A stretch of 64,000 nucleotides of DNA, from NCBI GenBank assembly GCA_013816845.1, contig JACDDU010000002.1:248001-312000 (forward strand), written 5' to 3'. The translations under genes were made by a program, and so were the position numbers. The notes beneath the pieces are model-generated. The model was not told the DNA's origin and ran no database searches. It saw nothing but the letters and a program-made list of their open reading frames with translations. This DNA comes from Gammaproteobacteria bacterium. GTDB lineage: Bacteria > Pseudomonadota > Gammaproteobacteria > DSM-16500. Positions 26,548 to 35,536 of the stretch are shown one piece after another (within the stretch, counting starts at the first letter, position 1; each line of letters begins with the position of its first letter).

Positions 26548-26780
26548 AAAACTATAAATAATATTCATTACAATCCTGTTAACCTTGGGCTAGTTAAGGA
26601 AACCGTTGATTGGCGTAATTCTTCATTTCATTGATAGGTAAAAAAAGGAATGCTGTCTCGTAAATGGCAAGTGGGATCCTGAAGAGAATAAGGGCGAATA
26701 ATGGGTTTGGGTGTTAATGGGTTACGCTGCCTGCAAATGGCCGCCAAGGTTGGGTTTCGCTGCGCTACACCTAAGGTACG
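26548..26780 (+). pseudogene. Decayed C-terminal part of a RAYT transposase
   Basis: Reading across two stops gives YIHYNPVNLGLVKETVDWR, SSFH and VKKGMLSRKW, the conserved C-terminal signature of REP-associated tyrosine transposases (Y1_Tnp, IS200/IS605-related). The N-terminal half is missing. The REP hairpin at 26493 flanks it, and further REP-like sequence follows near 26720-26780. A second remnant lies at 28161-28600. Confidence 0.65.
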
Positions 26781-26884
26781 CTTGCTTTACCAAACTTTTA
26801 ACATACGTAGAATGCCATCTTTACATCCCATAACAACTTTCCAGTTGGGCACTGCGCTCATCATACCTTGCTAGACCCATAGTC

Positions 26885-27607
26885 TTATTTATTTAGTGAG
26901 TTTTTTAATTTCTTTCTGATATAAAATAACATAAAGATTGCTGGTAAAATGAAGGGTAGATAAATGCAAATGGATGCGTAGAGTAAAGTAGCTGCATCGA
27001 GGCCAGATGGTTGGATGGTAATAGACGAACCAGCATTTAATAGTTTCTGCATCTTTTTATCAAAAGTAACTTTAATATAGTATGTTTTATCTTGATGAGC
27101 ATCAAATGAATTTAGAACGGCTTGGTTTGATCCAGCGAAGAAAATAATTCCAAATAATCCATTCGAAGTTTTCTTAACACCGTTAATTGAAATTGTTATA
27201 TTTTTTTTGCCATAATTTTCTTCGCAATATTTCACAGCTTGTTTATTTCTACTGTCGCTCATCCTGCCAAAAGTGCAATCATTAATTTCCTTTAACACGT
27301 TTCCATCCATAACATGAAGCTTAATGGCGTAGTTACCGGGTTGGTTGGCAACAAAATGTAATTCAATTCCATTCCCCTGGGTATTTGATACCGGTATTTC
27401 AGCTGAAGAGTTCATTGTTACAGCCATATATGTCCAATAAGATATATGACTTGCAATGAATATAGTGAACAAAAGATAGAATATAAAAATTATTTTAAGA
27501 TAAATAGGGCGCAGAGAATAATATGCTGTAATTATCGGGATGGTTATTACAACTGCAGTAATTGATATCATCAATAAAATTACAGAATAAAATATGATTA
27601 CTTCCAT
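26885..27607 (-). CDS. Uncharacterised membrane protein with extracytoplasmic domain
   Basis: A 240-residue protein with two N-terminal transmembrane helices (about 5-28 and 35-60), a roughly 140-residue soluble domain likely in the periplasm, and a C-terminal helix (about 208-230) followed by a basic KKLKNSLNK tail. The soluble domain contains PGNYAIKLHVMDG and a Cys pair (DCTFG...KYCEEN). No family recognised. It lies between the two RAYT remnants and may have been captured there. Confidence 0.65.
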   Translation of the reverse strand: MEVIIFYSVILLMISITAVVITIPIITAYYSLRPIYLKIIFIFYLLFTIFIASHISYWTYMAVTMNSSAEIPVSNTQGNGIELHFVANQPGNYAIKLHVMDGNVLKEINDCTFGRMSDSRNKQAVKYCEENYGKKNITISINGVKKTSNGLFGIIFFAGSNQAVLNSFDAHQDKTYYIKVTFDKKMQKLLNAGSSITIQPSGLDAATLLYASICIYLPFILPAIFMLFYIRKKLKNSLNK

Positions 27608-27661
27608 TTTGATCTCGCAATTGTTTAAAAATTTGCAATGCTTTTTGTGCTACGATGTTGC

Positions 27662-27892
27662 CTAGCTCAGCAGTTTTGTTAACCCTTGTAGTACATCTTG
27701 ATCACTATGTTTGACTCGACCGTCATGTAAATATTCTTGTCCAAGCGCAGATTGCGCATTTGGATTTCCTTTTTCAATGTCTTGAAGAAGTTTGGCAAAA
27801 GCATGGGGCTTTACAACATGGTTTTTCTTCTCGGCTTGCTCAAGTGGACCTGTGATTGCTTCTTCAAAATGATAAAATGTTGCGAATTGCAA
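27662..27892 (-). pseudogene. Short fragment, unknown origin
   Basis: A 76-residue frame starting only at TTG. It contains HAFAKLLQDIEKGNPNAQSALGQEYL, which resembles a single Sel1/TPR-like helical pair, so it may be a piece of a Sel1-repeat protein. No ribosome-binding site and no ATG. Low confidence that it is expressed. Confidence 0.3.
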
Positions 27893-28067
27893 AATTAGGC
27901 TAATTTTTTTAAATATTATTATAAGCCAGGATTAGAAAAAGAATTGTGCCAACACTATACATTAAAGATATATTATGGTCAAGATGGATCCAACAGGAGT
28001 CCTCATAGTTTATTTATTCCGTGAGCCACCGAACGCCCTTATGGCTTGGTAGCAAACCGTGTGAGTC

Positions 28068-28120
28068 GTAGCCTGGGTGGGCAGCCGTAGCCTGGTGGAG
28101 CGCAAAGCGCGTAACCCAGG
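28068..28120. repeat. REP-type hairpins, copies 2a and 2b
   Basis: Two adjacent AGCCTGG elements (28068-28079 and 28087-28120); the second pairs with ACCCAGG through a GGAGCGCAAAGCGC loop. They directly precede the RAYT remnant that starts at 28161. Confidence 0.75.
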
Positions 28121-28160
28121 AAACTCTTTTATTATAAAAATCTTAAACCCGAAAATCCCC

Positions 28161-28600
28161 ATGGTCTATTTCCGTAGAAACCGCATCAAAGTCGGATCAT
28201 ATTTTTTTACTGCTACATTAAGCGAAAGCAATCAAGCATCTGGGAGCTTCCACTGGAAGATGATAATTATTTTTGTAAGATGACTACGTATCAAGAGATT
28301 ATTAACCAGCACCATTATTGTTAAAGAGAGTTAAATTTTTAATAGATTATCGTGGTGAATATAACTTATGGCAGCGGAGATTTTGGGAGTACACAATTGA
28401 GGATGATGCTGGTTTAGAAAAATATATATAAATTATGTTCGTTACACCCTATGTTAAACATGCTTTGGTTAAGAATGTCGTTGATTGGCGGTATTTTCAT
28501 TTCATCGTTATGTAAAAAAGGAAATGCTATCTTGCGATTGGGCACGTGAGCTATAAGGAGGATAGGTTTGATAGTGGGTTTAGTTGTTATGGGTTATCCT
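28161..28600 (+). pseudogene. Decayed RAYT (REP-associated tyrosine transposase)
   Basis: The N-terminal signature MVYFRRNRIKVGSYFFTATL is intact from an ATG at 28161. Later frames give LWQRRFWEYTIEDDAGL (with the W-Q/R-R-x-x-W/F-E motif), then YTPYVKHALVKNVVDWRY and FHRYVKKGN. Several frameshifts and stops separate these parts. Full-length RAYTs are about 150-200 residues, and the order here is correct. REP hairpins lie before it, and an inverted ACCCAGG-like piece (CACCCAGGTTACGG, about 28616) follows it. Confidence 0.75.
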
Positions 28601-28949
28601 AGTTTCCCTGCGCTCACCCAGGTTACGGTTGCTCGAAGGGTTTTTTTTTGCTTATCTGTTTGGCTGATATCTAGTAATGTGTTGGCTTAGTGGTAATCAA
28701 TTGATCTGTAAGGCTAACAGAGCATCAATATAATTCAAAATTTTCACTTTTAGAACGACTTCATGCTTCCTATTTTTTTAACCTAGCCTAATGTATCTTC
28801 CGAGTCACGCTAAAAATTTTACTCTGATTTCATTACATTCAGTAAATACATTTTTCATACTTGAGATGACACGAAGTATTATTGTTTTTTGCACGCAATA
28901 ACTTTATAATTTACCCAAATTTTTAGCAATCAATCAATGGATTTTGAAA
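28601..28949. other. Intergenic region
   Basis: Contains the right-hand REP-like sequence of the RAYT remnant (about 28616-28630) and then AT-rich DNA leading to the Rieske operon. No coding frame seen. The promoter of the Rieske cluster should lie in the last 150 bases, but I cannot single it out. Confidence 0.5.
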
Positions 28950-29660
28950 ATGAATAAAAATTTTCTTCAAGGGTGGTACTATTTCACTGCATCAGCACAA
29001 ATTAAAAAAAACAAAGTATATACATTTAACTACTTTGACACTTCATTTGTCTGTTATCGAGACTCAAAAAATTCAATCAACGTGTTTGATGCATATTGTC
29101 CACATTTAGGAGCTCATCTTGGTGTTGGGGGTAAAATAGTCAATGACTTACTCGTTTGTCCTTTTCACGGTTGGAAGTACAATGCCACGGGTCAATGCGT
29201 AGAAATATCGTATTGTAAAAAAATTCCTAAACGGGCTAAGCTGCAAAGTTACCCAGTGCAAGAAATGAATTCACTTGTCTTTGTTTATCTGGATCGCGAG
29301 GATGTTAATGCTAAGGCAAAACTAGAATCAAGAGATATCGATTTATTGAGTCTTAAAAAATTTTCTATTAAAGATTTTTTAACAACACGTATGAAAAATC
29401 ATGAATTGCAAAAAATAATAGAAAAAGCAAAAACACTTTTTAGCTTTAAACCTATTGGTTCAGGAATATTTATAGTGAAATCAAAACACAACCACATTTC
29501 ACTTTTTGTAACTGCCACACCCGTCAATAGTAATGAATTTTCTGTTTCATTTTCAGCTTCAATTGAAAAGAATTTTATTAATATCTTCCGATCATTTTTT
29601 ATTAGAAAAAAAGCAAAACGACGTTTTGAAGTTTTGTTTAATACTGCAGTAGAGTCATGA
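28950..29660 (+). CDS. Rieske [2Fe-2S] protein with degenerate catalytic domain
   Basis: I use the ATG at 28950; a TTG lies two codons upstream. The Rieske domain (about 1-110) is intact: CPHLGAHLG and CPFHGW hold the two Cys and two His cluster ligands. The remaining ~125 residues do not contain the D-x2-H-x4-H mononuclear iron site found in the neighbouring genes. It could act as an electron-transfer subunit for the two Rieske-less oxygenase proteins that follow. The next gene overlaps by 4 bases. Confidence 0.8.
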   Translation: MNKNFLQGWYYFTASAQIKKNKVYTFNYFDTSFVCYRDSKNSINVFDAYCPHLGAHLGVGGKIVNDLLVCPFHGWKYNATGQCVEISYCKKIPKRAKLQSYPVQEMNSLVFVYLDREDVNAKAKLESRDIDLLSLKKFSIKDFLTTRMKNHELQKIIEKAKTLFSFKPIGSGIFIVKSKHNHISLFVTATPVNSNEFSVSFSASIEKNFINIFRSFFIRKKAKRRFEVLFNTAVES

Positions 29661-30451
29661 GTTACCGTTACCCCTTCACACCCTTTCCAAAAGGTTGGTA
29701 TCGAATTGGAATGCAGGAGAAAAAAATATATGCCTTCGATCGAGAATTAAAATTAAATCGTAGGAATAATGGCTTAGTTTTTTATGATATACATAATCCT
29801 GAATATACTTTTCCAGCCGTGGAAAAGAATAGCAATTTTTTTTGTTTTTATGATGAAAACCATCATGCCCCCTATTTTGAAGTTCCTGAGATCCTGGAAT
29901 TCAACAGTCAGGAATGGCAAGCGCCATTTTATCTTTCCTGGCGTGCCCGAGTACACGCCCAAGAAATTGCAGAAAACGCCTTAGATTTATCACATTTTTG
30001 TACAGTTCATACTTACAAGGATGTTCCCACACTCAGTCATTTTAAGATAAGCGATCATCAATTTAATGTTGTTATGCATTCAAGAAAAAAAACCATGGGT
30101 ATGGTCAGTAACATTTCTATGGATATTACTTATCATGGTCTGGGGATTGTGGTTGCAAATGTAGCAACTGAAAGCGGCATTGATTTAAAAGTCTTGCTCA
30201 TGACAACACCGATTGAACAAGAATATGTTGATATTACCATGGGCGTTGCGATTAAAAAGACAGGCAATTTTCTTAAAGATTTTATCCTTCGCAAAGTTAT
30301 TCCTAAAGATGTCAAAATTGAATTTACTCGGGATATTCCCGTTTGGGAAAGCAAAATTTATCGCAGTAAACCATTGCTTTGCCAAAATGAAGGTAATATT
30401 GTTCGCATCAGGAAATGGGCTAAGCAATTTTATGTAGAAACTAACAAATGA
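29657..30451 (+). CDS. Oxygenase catalytic-domain protein lacking the Rieske centre
   Basis: A 264-residue protein. It keeps the N-terminal tag seen in the 33771 protein (RYPFTPFPKGW) but has no CxH/CxxH pair. The catalytic part has the iron site in ENALDLSHFCTVH (Asp110, His113, His118), as in Rieske non-haem oxygenase alpha subunits, and shares the C-terminal DIPVWESKIY...RKWAKQFY pattern. Without its own cluster it would need electrons from a partner, plausibly the 28950 product. Overlaps of 4 bases on both sides show tight coupling. Confidence 0.8.
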   Translation: MSYRYPFTPFPKGWYRIGMQEKKIYAFDRELKLNRRNNGLVFYDIHNPEYTFPAVEKNSNFFCFYDENHHAPYFEVPEILEFNSQEWQAPFYLSWRARVHAQEIAENALDLSHFCTVHTYKDVPTLSHFKISDHQFNVVMHSRKKTMGMVSNISMDITYHGLGIVVANVATESGIDLKVLLMTTPIEQEYVDITMGVAIKKTGNFLKDFILRKVIPKDVKIEFTRDIPVWESKIYRSKPLLCQNEGNIVRIRKWAKQFYVETNK

Positions 30452-31263
30452 ATGCAGAGCTGCCTGATAGCTTAAATCATAGATTGATGGGCTGGTTTGC
30501 TGTTGCCTTGAGTAAAGAATTGAAACGAAATCAAGTCATGCACGGTGTTCTTGCCGATACCCCCTACTGTTTGTCACGCTCAGAAGTGGGCATGGTTCAA
30601 TTCAATAATAAAACCGATACCATTGTAGAAAGAAATGGAATCATTTATGCCTGGCATCACCCACAAGGAATACCACCCAGCTGGCAAGTGCCTATATTGG
30701 ATGAAACAAATTGGTCAGCTTTTCGATATTACCAACTAACTGCGCGCACACACCCACAAGAAGTATACGAAAATAGTATAGATCTGTCGCATTTTCCCAT
30801 CGTACATGGTTTTAAACAAATTACCTTAGAACAATCGCCAGTTTTTGATAAACATTGCATGACGGTTAGACACCGCATTCGTCGTAAAAATCCATTTATT
30901 CCGAGAGGAAAAGCATTATCTGCTGAGTTTGAAGTACGTTTACATGGTCTAGGATGCGCACATACGCATATTAATGTTTCGGTATTAAAAATGCAGGTGC
31001 GTATGGTGGTTGTAACTACTCCTATCCATACTGGCCATGTAAAAATTCGTTTAGGCGTAGCTATTTCAAATCACCTCAAACTTCCTTTAAAATTTTTATT
31101 TCTTCCTATTCTACATTGGGCGATTCATAAAAATATTGTTCGTGATTTTTGCCAAGATATCCCCATTTGGGAAAATAAATGTTTTCACTTTACTCCTTTG
31201 CTGGTAAAAGGCGACGGTCCCATTATGAAATTCCGTCATTGGTGCCAGCAATTCAAATATTAA
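30448..31263 (+). CDS. Second oxygenase catalytic-domain protein lacking the Rieske centre
   Basis: A 271-residue paralogue of the preceding protein. The iron-binding motif ENSIDLSHFPIVH gives Asp112, His115 and His120. No Rieske ligands are present in the shortened N-terminal part. The ending DIPIWENKCFH...FRHWCQQFKY matches the C-termini of the other family members. It overlaps the preceding gene by 4 bases and is followed 9 bases later by a complete Rieske oxygenase. Substrate unknown; the cluster suggests a sterol-like compound. Confidence 0.8.
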   Translation: MNAELPDSLNHRLMGWFAVALSKELKRNQVMHGVLADTPYCLSRSEVGMVQFNNKTDTIVERNGIIYAWHHPQGIPPSWQVPILDETNWSAFRYYQLTARTHPQEVYENSIDLSHFPIVHGFKQITLEQSPVFDKHCMTVRHRIRRKNPFIPRGKALSAEFEVRLHGLGCAHTHINVSVLKMQVRMVVVTTPIHTGHVKIRLGVAISNHLKLPLKFLFLPILHWAIHKNIVRDFCQDIPIWENKCFHFTPLLVKGDGPIMKFRHWCQQFKY

Positions 31264-31272
31264 GGATAAACA

Positions 31273-32250
31273 ATGATTCCCAAAGGATGGTATTTTTGTG
31301 CTGAGTCTTCTGAAATAAAATCGCGACAGATTGTAGAGAAGAAAATTTTTGATCAACAAGTAATTTTGTGGCGAACTGAGTCGGGCGTACTCAACATGAG
31401 CACTGCCGTTTGTCCGCATTTAGGAAGTAATTTAGCTAAACTAGGGAAAGTGAGGGGTGAAAATCTGCAATGTTTTTCGCATGATTATACTTACAATGGC
31501 GAAGGTGATTGCGTTGCTACAGGGCAAAAGGTACTTCCGACTTGCCATAAGAAAGTTTTACGTTATTTTCCATTACAAGAATTGAATGGCTTTGTTATTG
31601 CTTGGTACGATCCGGAACTTAAAGAGCCTGATTGGTCTATTCCCATCGAAGTATTCTCAGTAATGAGCAAAAACTATGTGCGCAGTACGTTTGAATTCAA
31701 TGTATCGATTGAAACTATTAACGAAGATAATTTCGACGTGGGCCATTTATATAAATGGCATCATGTCTATGATGTCAAAACAACGCCGGTTGAACAAAAA
31801 GGACCGATGATATCCATTTCGCATGCATTCAAACGTCATTCTATTTTGTTTAAAAAGTCGCTACCTTATCCGTTTAGTTTGCTTTCGCAGGAAATCAACA
31901 GTCGATATAGTTCAACTTTGCATGGCCATGGTTTGACAAATTCATTTATCGATATTTTTAATTTACAGATAAGATTGCATGATTTAATTTGGTGTACGCC
32001 CATTACGGCAACGCGAACTTTATATACGACATTTGTAAGACTGTTAGAGCCCAGTGAAAAACTAAGCATGTGGCGGAGATTAATGCGACGGCTAATTTTT
32101 GTGGGTTGTGTTTGGCGATTACGTCAGGAGCATAAACATGAAGGGCATGGATTCTGGGAGCAACAGACTCGCATAGACAATCCAATTTTGACGGAGGCTG
32201 AGCGTAAATTGATTATTCCGTATCGTACCTGGTGCGGACAATTTGTATAA
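31273..32250 (+). CDS. Rieske non-haem iron oxygenase
   Basis: A 325-residue oxygenase with both centres: Rieske ligands in CPHLG (Cys47, His49) and CFSH (Cys67, His70), and the mononuclear site in NEDNFDVGHLYKWH (Asp155, His158, His163). The second Rieske motif has an unusual F-S between Cys and His. The overall plan resembles single-component steroid/sterol oxygenases (KshA and DAF-36/Neverland type), which desaturate or hydroxylate sterols using an external reductase. No reductase gene is nearby. The EBP-like gene follows directly. Confidence 0.85.
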   Translation: MIPKGWYFCAESSEIKSRQIVEKKIFDQQVILWRTESGVLNMSTAVCPHLGSNLAKLGKVRGENLQCFSHDYTYNGEGDCVATGQKVLPTCHKKVLRYFPLQELNGFVIAWYDPELKEPDWSIPIEVFSVMSKNYVRSTFEFNVSIETINEDNFDVGHLYKWHHVYDVKTTPVEQKGPMISISHAFKRHSILFKKSLPYPFSLLSQEINSRYSSTLHGHGLTNSFIDIFNLQIRLHDLIWCTPITATRTLYTTFVRLLEPSEKLSMWRRLMRRLIFVGCVWRLRQEHKHEGHGFWEQQTRIDNPILTEAERKLIIPYRTWCGQFV

Positions 32251-32284
32251 ATTTTTGGGTAAATATGCATTTTTTTGGAAAAAT

Positions 32285-32791
32285 ATGAATACACAAAAAC
32301 AACAAAGATCGCTTCAACTCCCAAGCTGGATTGTTGTCTGGCTAATTCTCAGTATGATGATTATTCTTTGGGATTCCGGCTTTCTTTTTTCACGACCGGC
32401 CTCTTTGCCCGGTGGTAGCCTTGCCTGGGTATGGCTACCCTATGCCAAATACATCACCATTGATCCTAGTTATACTGATCTTCATAACGATTTTCTCGTC
32501 GCACAACAAATTATGAGTTTGTTGGAAATAGCAATTGGGATAATAGCACTATATTACAATTACAGATGCAAAGGTAATCGTGCCATCCTATTTGCTTTCA
32601 GTGCACTGCTATTAACTGGCACTAAAACAATTTTAGTCTTTTTACTAGAGGCCGTGAGTGGTTTTAAAAATATAGGACATAATAGTGGTTACGACCTATT
32701 ATTATTTTACATCATGCCCAACTCACTCTGGTTAATTTTTCCATTTGCTGGCGTTTTTATTTTAGGCCGCTACTTAATATCATCCCGATAA
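32285..32791 (+). CDS. Emopamil-binding-protein (EXPERA)-like membrane protein
   Basis: I prefer the ATG at 32285 with a TTGGA site; the alternative at 32243 overlaps the preceding gene. The ~168-residue protein has four or five hydrophobic helices. The pattern LWDSGFLFSRP, VWLPYAKYITID, a Glu in helix two (SLLEIAIG), another in VFLLEAV, and IMPNSLWLIFP parallels the EBP family (sterol delta8-delta7 isomerase), including the Asn/Trp of the last motif. In bacteria this is unusual. Its position inside a Rieske cluster suggests isomerisation of a sterol or other polycyclic lipid. Its 3' end overlaps the convergent gene by 22 bases. Confidence 0.65.
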   Translation: MNTQKQQRSLQLPSWIVVWLILSMMIILWDSGFLFSRPASLPGGSLAWVWLPYAKYITIDPSYTDLHNDFLVAQQIMSLLEIAIGIIALYYNYRCKGNRAILFAFSALLLTGTKTILVFLLEAVSGFKNIGHNSGYDLLLFYIMPNSLWLIFPFAGVFILGRYLISSR

Positions 32792-33771
32792 AATTGCCTA
32801 GCCCATGCGCGATATTTTTCAAATTCGCCATCTTGGGAATGATACTCTGGACGTTCAACGTATTTTTTATTTTCCCATATTTCTAAATCGGGTATAAAAT
32901 CTTTTAAAAATTGTCTCGATGCAAGACGCGTTAAGAAATTAGCAATTTGCTTACGTAAAAAATAAGGTGTCAATCCCCGCGGAAGAAATGCAATCTTCTC
33001 TATGATCTTGACGCTAGTTAGTGACCTGATGTGAATAAATTCACCATCAATGGGTGTCGGAAACACAATTTGTTTCAATTGCATATTATATTGGGGGATT
33101 GAAATAGTAGCATGTGACATTCCTAAACCATACGCATGAATATTTAAATACAACTTAATTTTCTTTTTTTCACCAAAAATTCCTCCTTTTCTTTCAAGTC
33201 GATAATTAATAATGAACTCATGGCCAAAAATATTTATCGGTTCAATAGTTTTTGCACTTAGATATTTATGTACTTGGAAAAAATGCAATTGATCGACGCT
33301 ATTTTCTAGAATTTCTTGCGGATGAGATTTAATTTTAAACTGATATTGAATAGGCTTGCCCCATTCGGCGAAGTTCCATTCTGGAAAAGTCAAATGTAAA
33401 TCTCGCAACGTAGGATTATGAGTTAAAAAAATTAACCCATATTTCTCAAAAACGCCCCAGTGCTTAAGTTGATACTTCCCTATTTCGTTGTCTCGATTTT
33501 TTGTCGCACAAGTACCGTCAGTTTTAAATCTCATACCGTGGAAGGGGCATTGCAAAGCATCTTTTTTAACCGAACCAAAAGCCAAATCAGCACCGAGATG
33601 CGGACAAAATCCATCAACTGCTCCTACTTCGCCTGTTTCTGTCCTAAAAAGTACAAGCTTTTGGTTCATAAATATAACCGATAAGACTTGTTTAAGCTTA
33701 AGCTCATGAGAAAATAATACGGCAAAAATACCATCCGGATAGGGGGTAAAGGGAAATCTGAAACGTTTCAT
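32770..33771 (-). CDS. Rieske non-haem iron oxygenase (complete, convergent)
   Basis: A 333-residue protein, the most canonical of the cluster. Rieske ligands: CPHLGADLAFG (Cys56, His58) and CPFHGM (Cys75, His78). Mononuclear iron site: ENSVDQLHFFQVH (Asp160, His163, His168). It ends with DLEIWENKKY...YRAWARQFY, the shared C-terminal signature. The N-terminal RFPFTPYPDG tag is also present in the Rieske-less 29657 protein, suggesting that the latter arose from this type by loss of the cluster domain. Electron donor not encoded nearby. Confidence 0.9.
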   Translation of the reverse strand: MKRFRFPFTPYPDGIFAVLFSHELKLKQVLSVIFMNQKLVLFRTETGEVGAVDGFCPHLGADLAFGSVKKDALQCPFHGMRFKTDGTCATKNRDNEIGKYQLKHWGVFEKYGLIFLTHNPTLRDLHLTFPEWNFAEWGKPIQYQFKIKSHPQEILENSVDQLHFFQVHKYLSAKTIEPINIFGHEFIINYRLERKGGIFGEKKKIKLYLNIHAYGLGMSHATISIPQYNMQLKQIVFPTPIDGEFIHIRSLTSVKIIEKIAFLPRGLTPYFLRKQIANFLTRLASRQFLKDFIPDLEIWENKKYVERPEYHSQDGEFEKYRAWARQFYRDDIK

Positions 33772-34511
33772 AATTTTGTCTTTATATTATATTTAAAGAA
33801 ATATTGAAGTTTAGCATTATCTAAATAATAGATAGAAAAAATCAATTTAAATTATTTAGATATTCTCACTACTAAATTGTCTCATAACAATGAATGTAAT
33901 AATTATTTGTAAATGTTCTCAACGTTTTTATATGTCATTCAGCAAAGATACACTATAAAAAATTTGTTTTTACTTACAGATGAGACTTAGGTACTTTGCC
34001 GTTCATTTAGTAGCACCGAAGGTGGTCGTTGTAAGTCATCTTCACCAATTTGCTTTAGTTAATGAAGCCTTGAATGTTTTGCATGATGGTCAAAAGCTGT
34101 GTATTTGGCGAAGGACTTACAGTGTTAATGCTTACTCCATGTTTGATACGGCGGAAACGCATTAATATATCCTGTAAATAATTTATTAGCGTTTTGTCAA
34201 TAACTTTATTTTTTTCCTCCAAATGTTTGTAGTGCCTTAAGGAGACAAATATTTCACCAACTGACAAACAAAATATTTCTATACTAAAGAGAGCTTGGTT
34301 GATTTAGTGGAAATAGAATTCCTTATTGAAAAATAGACCTAATTTGAATGGGATAAGATGAAATTTACAATTTATAGTTAGGGTTTTTACGCTAGTCTTT
34401 TTAAAAAAATTAATTTTTGATAGACTCCGCTGTTTAATCATAATGGAATCGTAACATAGCCAACCTCCTGATTTAATTTAATACAATAATAAAATATGAA
34501 GGAAGTACGAT
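33772..34511. other. Long intergenic region with one doubtful small ORF
   Basis: AT-rich. The only candidate gene is on the minus strand, 34055-34267 (70 residues, helical, with HYKHLEEKNKVIDKTLINYL). It has an ATG but no clear ribosome-binding site, and its sense appears to continue past the stop in another frame, so it is probably a relic. A GGAAG site before 34512 serves the HAD gene. Confidence 0.4.
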
Positions 34512-35267
34512 ATGTATAATAATCATGAGTTAATATTAGCCACCGATCTTGATGGTACTTTATTAGAAGGAGATCATCAGACAAAAAACATTTTATATAA
34601 CCAATTATTCCGTTTACGTGAACGTATTCTCTTAATTTATGTTACTGGCAGGCCTGTTGAGACCGTAAAACAATTTTGTAAAGAGGGATATTTACCAAGT
34701 CCACACTTTATTATTGGCGATCATGGGACACATATTGTTGATGGTGATCATTTTCATACGGTTGATTATTTACAAAATCCAATCATACAAAAATGGAATA
34801 ATGGTAATGACTTAATCAAAGCGCTATTACGTGATGAAATTGGCCTTCAGTTACAACCTTTAAACCCGCCTTACCGAGTTGCTTATTATTATGATGAAAA
34901 TCATTTGCAGCATAAAACTTTGGAAAAAATCCAGAATGCTGGTTTTGATGTCATTTTATCGTGCGATATGTATTTAGATATTTTGCCACGAGGAGTCAAT
35001 AAAGGTTCCACATTATTAAATCTACTCGATTACTTAGGAATAGATAATGAACTCGCAGTTACTTGTGGGGATTCATTAAATGACTTATCACTTTTTCAAA
35101 CAGGATTAAAAAGCATTGCTGTAGGTAACTCTGAGCCAAAACTTATTGATGTTATTAAAAAACTAAATAATGTTTACCATAGTCAATTCCCAGGATTATT
35201 AGGGATTATCGACGGATTAGGTTTTTTTGAAAAAATGCAATTATTAGATTTAAATGTAGCGGCATAG
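34512..35267 (+). CDS. HAD-IIB phosphatase (sucrose-phosphatase-like)
   Basis: A 251-residue cytosolic phosphatase. Motif I is ATDLDGTLL (Asp12 nucleophile, Asp14), motif II is YVTGRP, the Lys motif is in GVNKGSTLLNLL and motif IV is TCGDSLNDLSLF. The cap lies between motifs II and III, type IIB. This subgroup includes sucrose-6-phosphate, mannosyl- and glucosylglycerate/glycerol phosphatases, so a sugar-phosphate substrate is likely. A GGAAG site precedes the ATG. It stands alone with no synthase gene nearby. Confidence 0.85.
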   Translation: MYNNHELILATDLDGTLLEGDHQTKNILYNQLFRLRERILLIYVTGRPVETVKQFCKEGYLPSPHFIIGDHGTHIVDGDHFHTVDYLQNPIIQKWNNGNDLIKALLRDEIGLQLQPLNPPYRVAYYYDENHLQHKTLEKIQNAGFDVILSCDMYLDILPRGVNKGSTLLNLLDYLGIDNELAVTCGDSLNDLSLFQTGLKSIAVGNSEPKLIDVIKKLNNVYHSQFPGLLGIIDGLGFFEKMQLLDLNVAA

Positions 35268-35536
35268 TTGACTTGTCTCTGTAGGCTTTTTTTTGCCACA
35301 AGATATAATCCATTTTATCTCGCGGAGCTTTATGCCCAATTTTCTAGGATTTGGTTATGAAAATTAAAATAAAAAGGGGCCTTAACTAATTGATGAGTTA
35401 ATAGATATGATTCTTTCACGATTAAGAAAGTGAAATTCCAAAGAGCAAAGTTACTTTATAACAATAAAAATAATTTCGTATAAATATAATTGGCGAAAAA
35501 TTCGTGGGGACTCGGTAGCTAATAAATGTTTTTTCG

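Noticed and set aside
34055-34267. Leftward 70-residue ORF
   Set aside because: Protein-like composition but no ribosome-binding site and no family; noted only under the intergenic entry.
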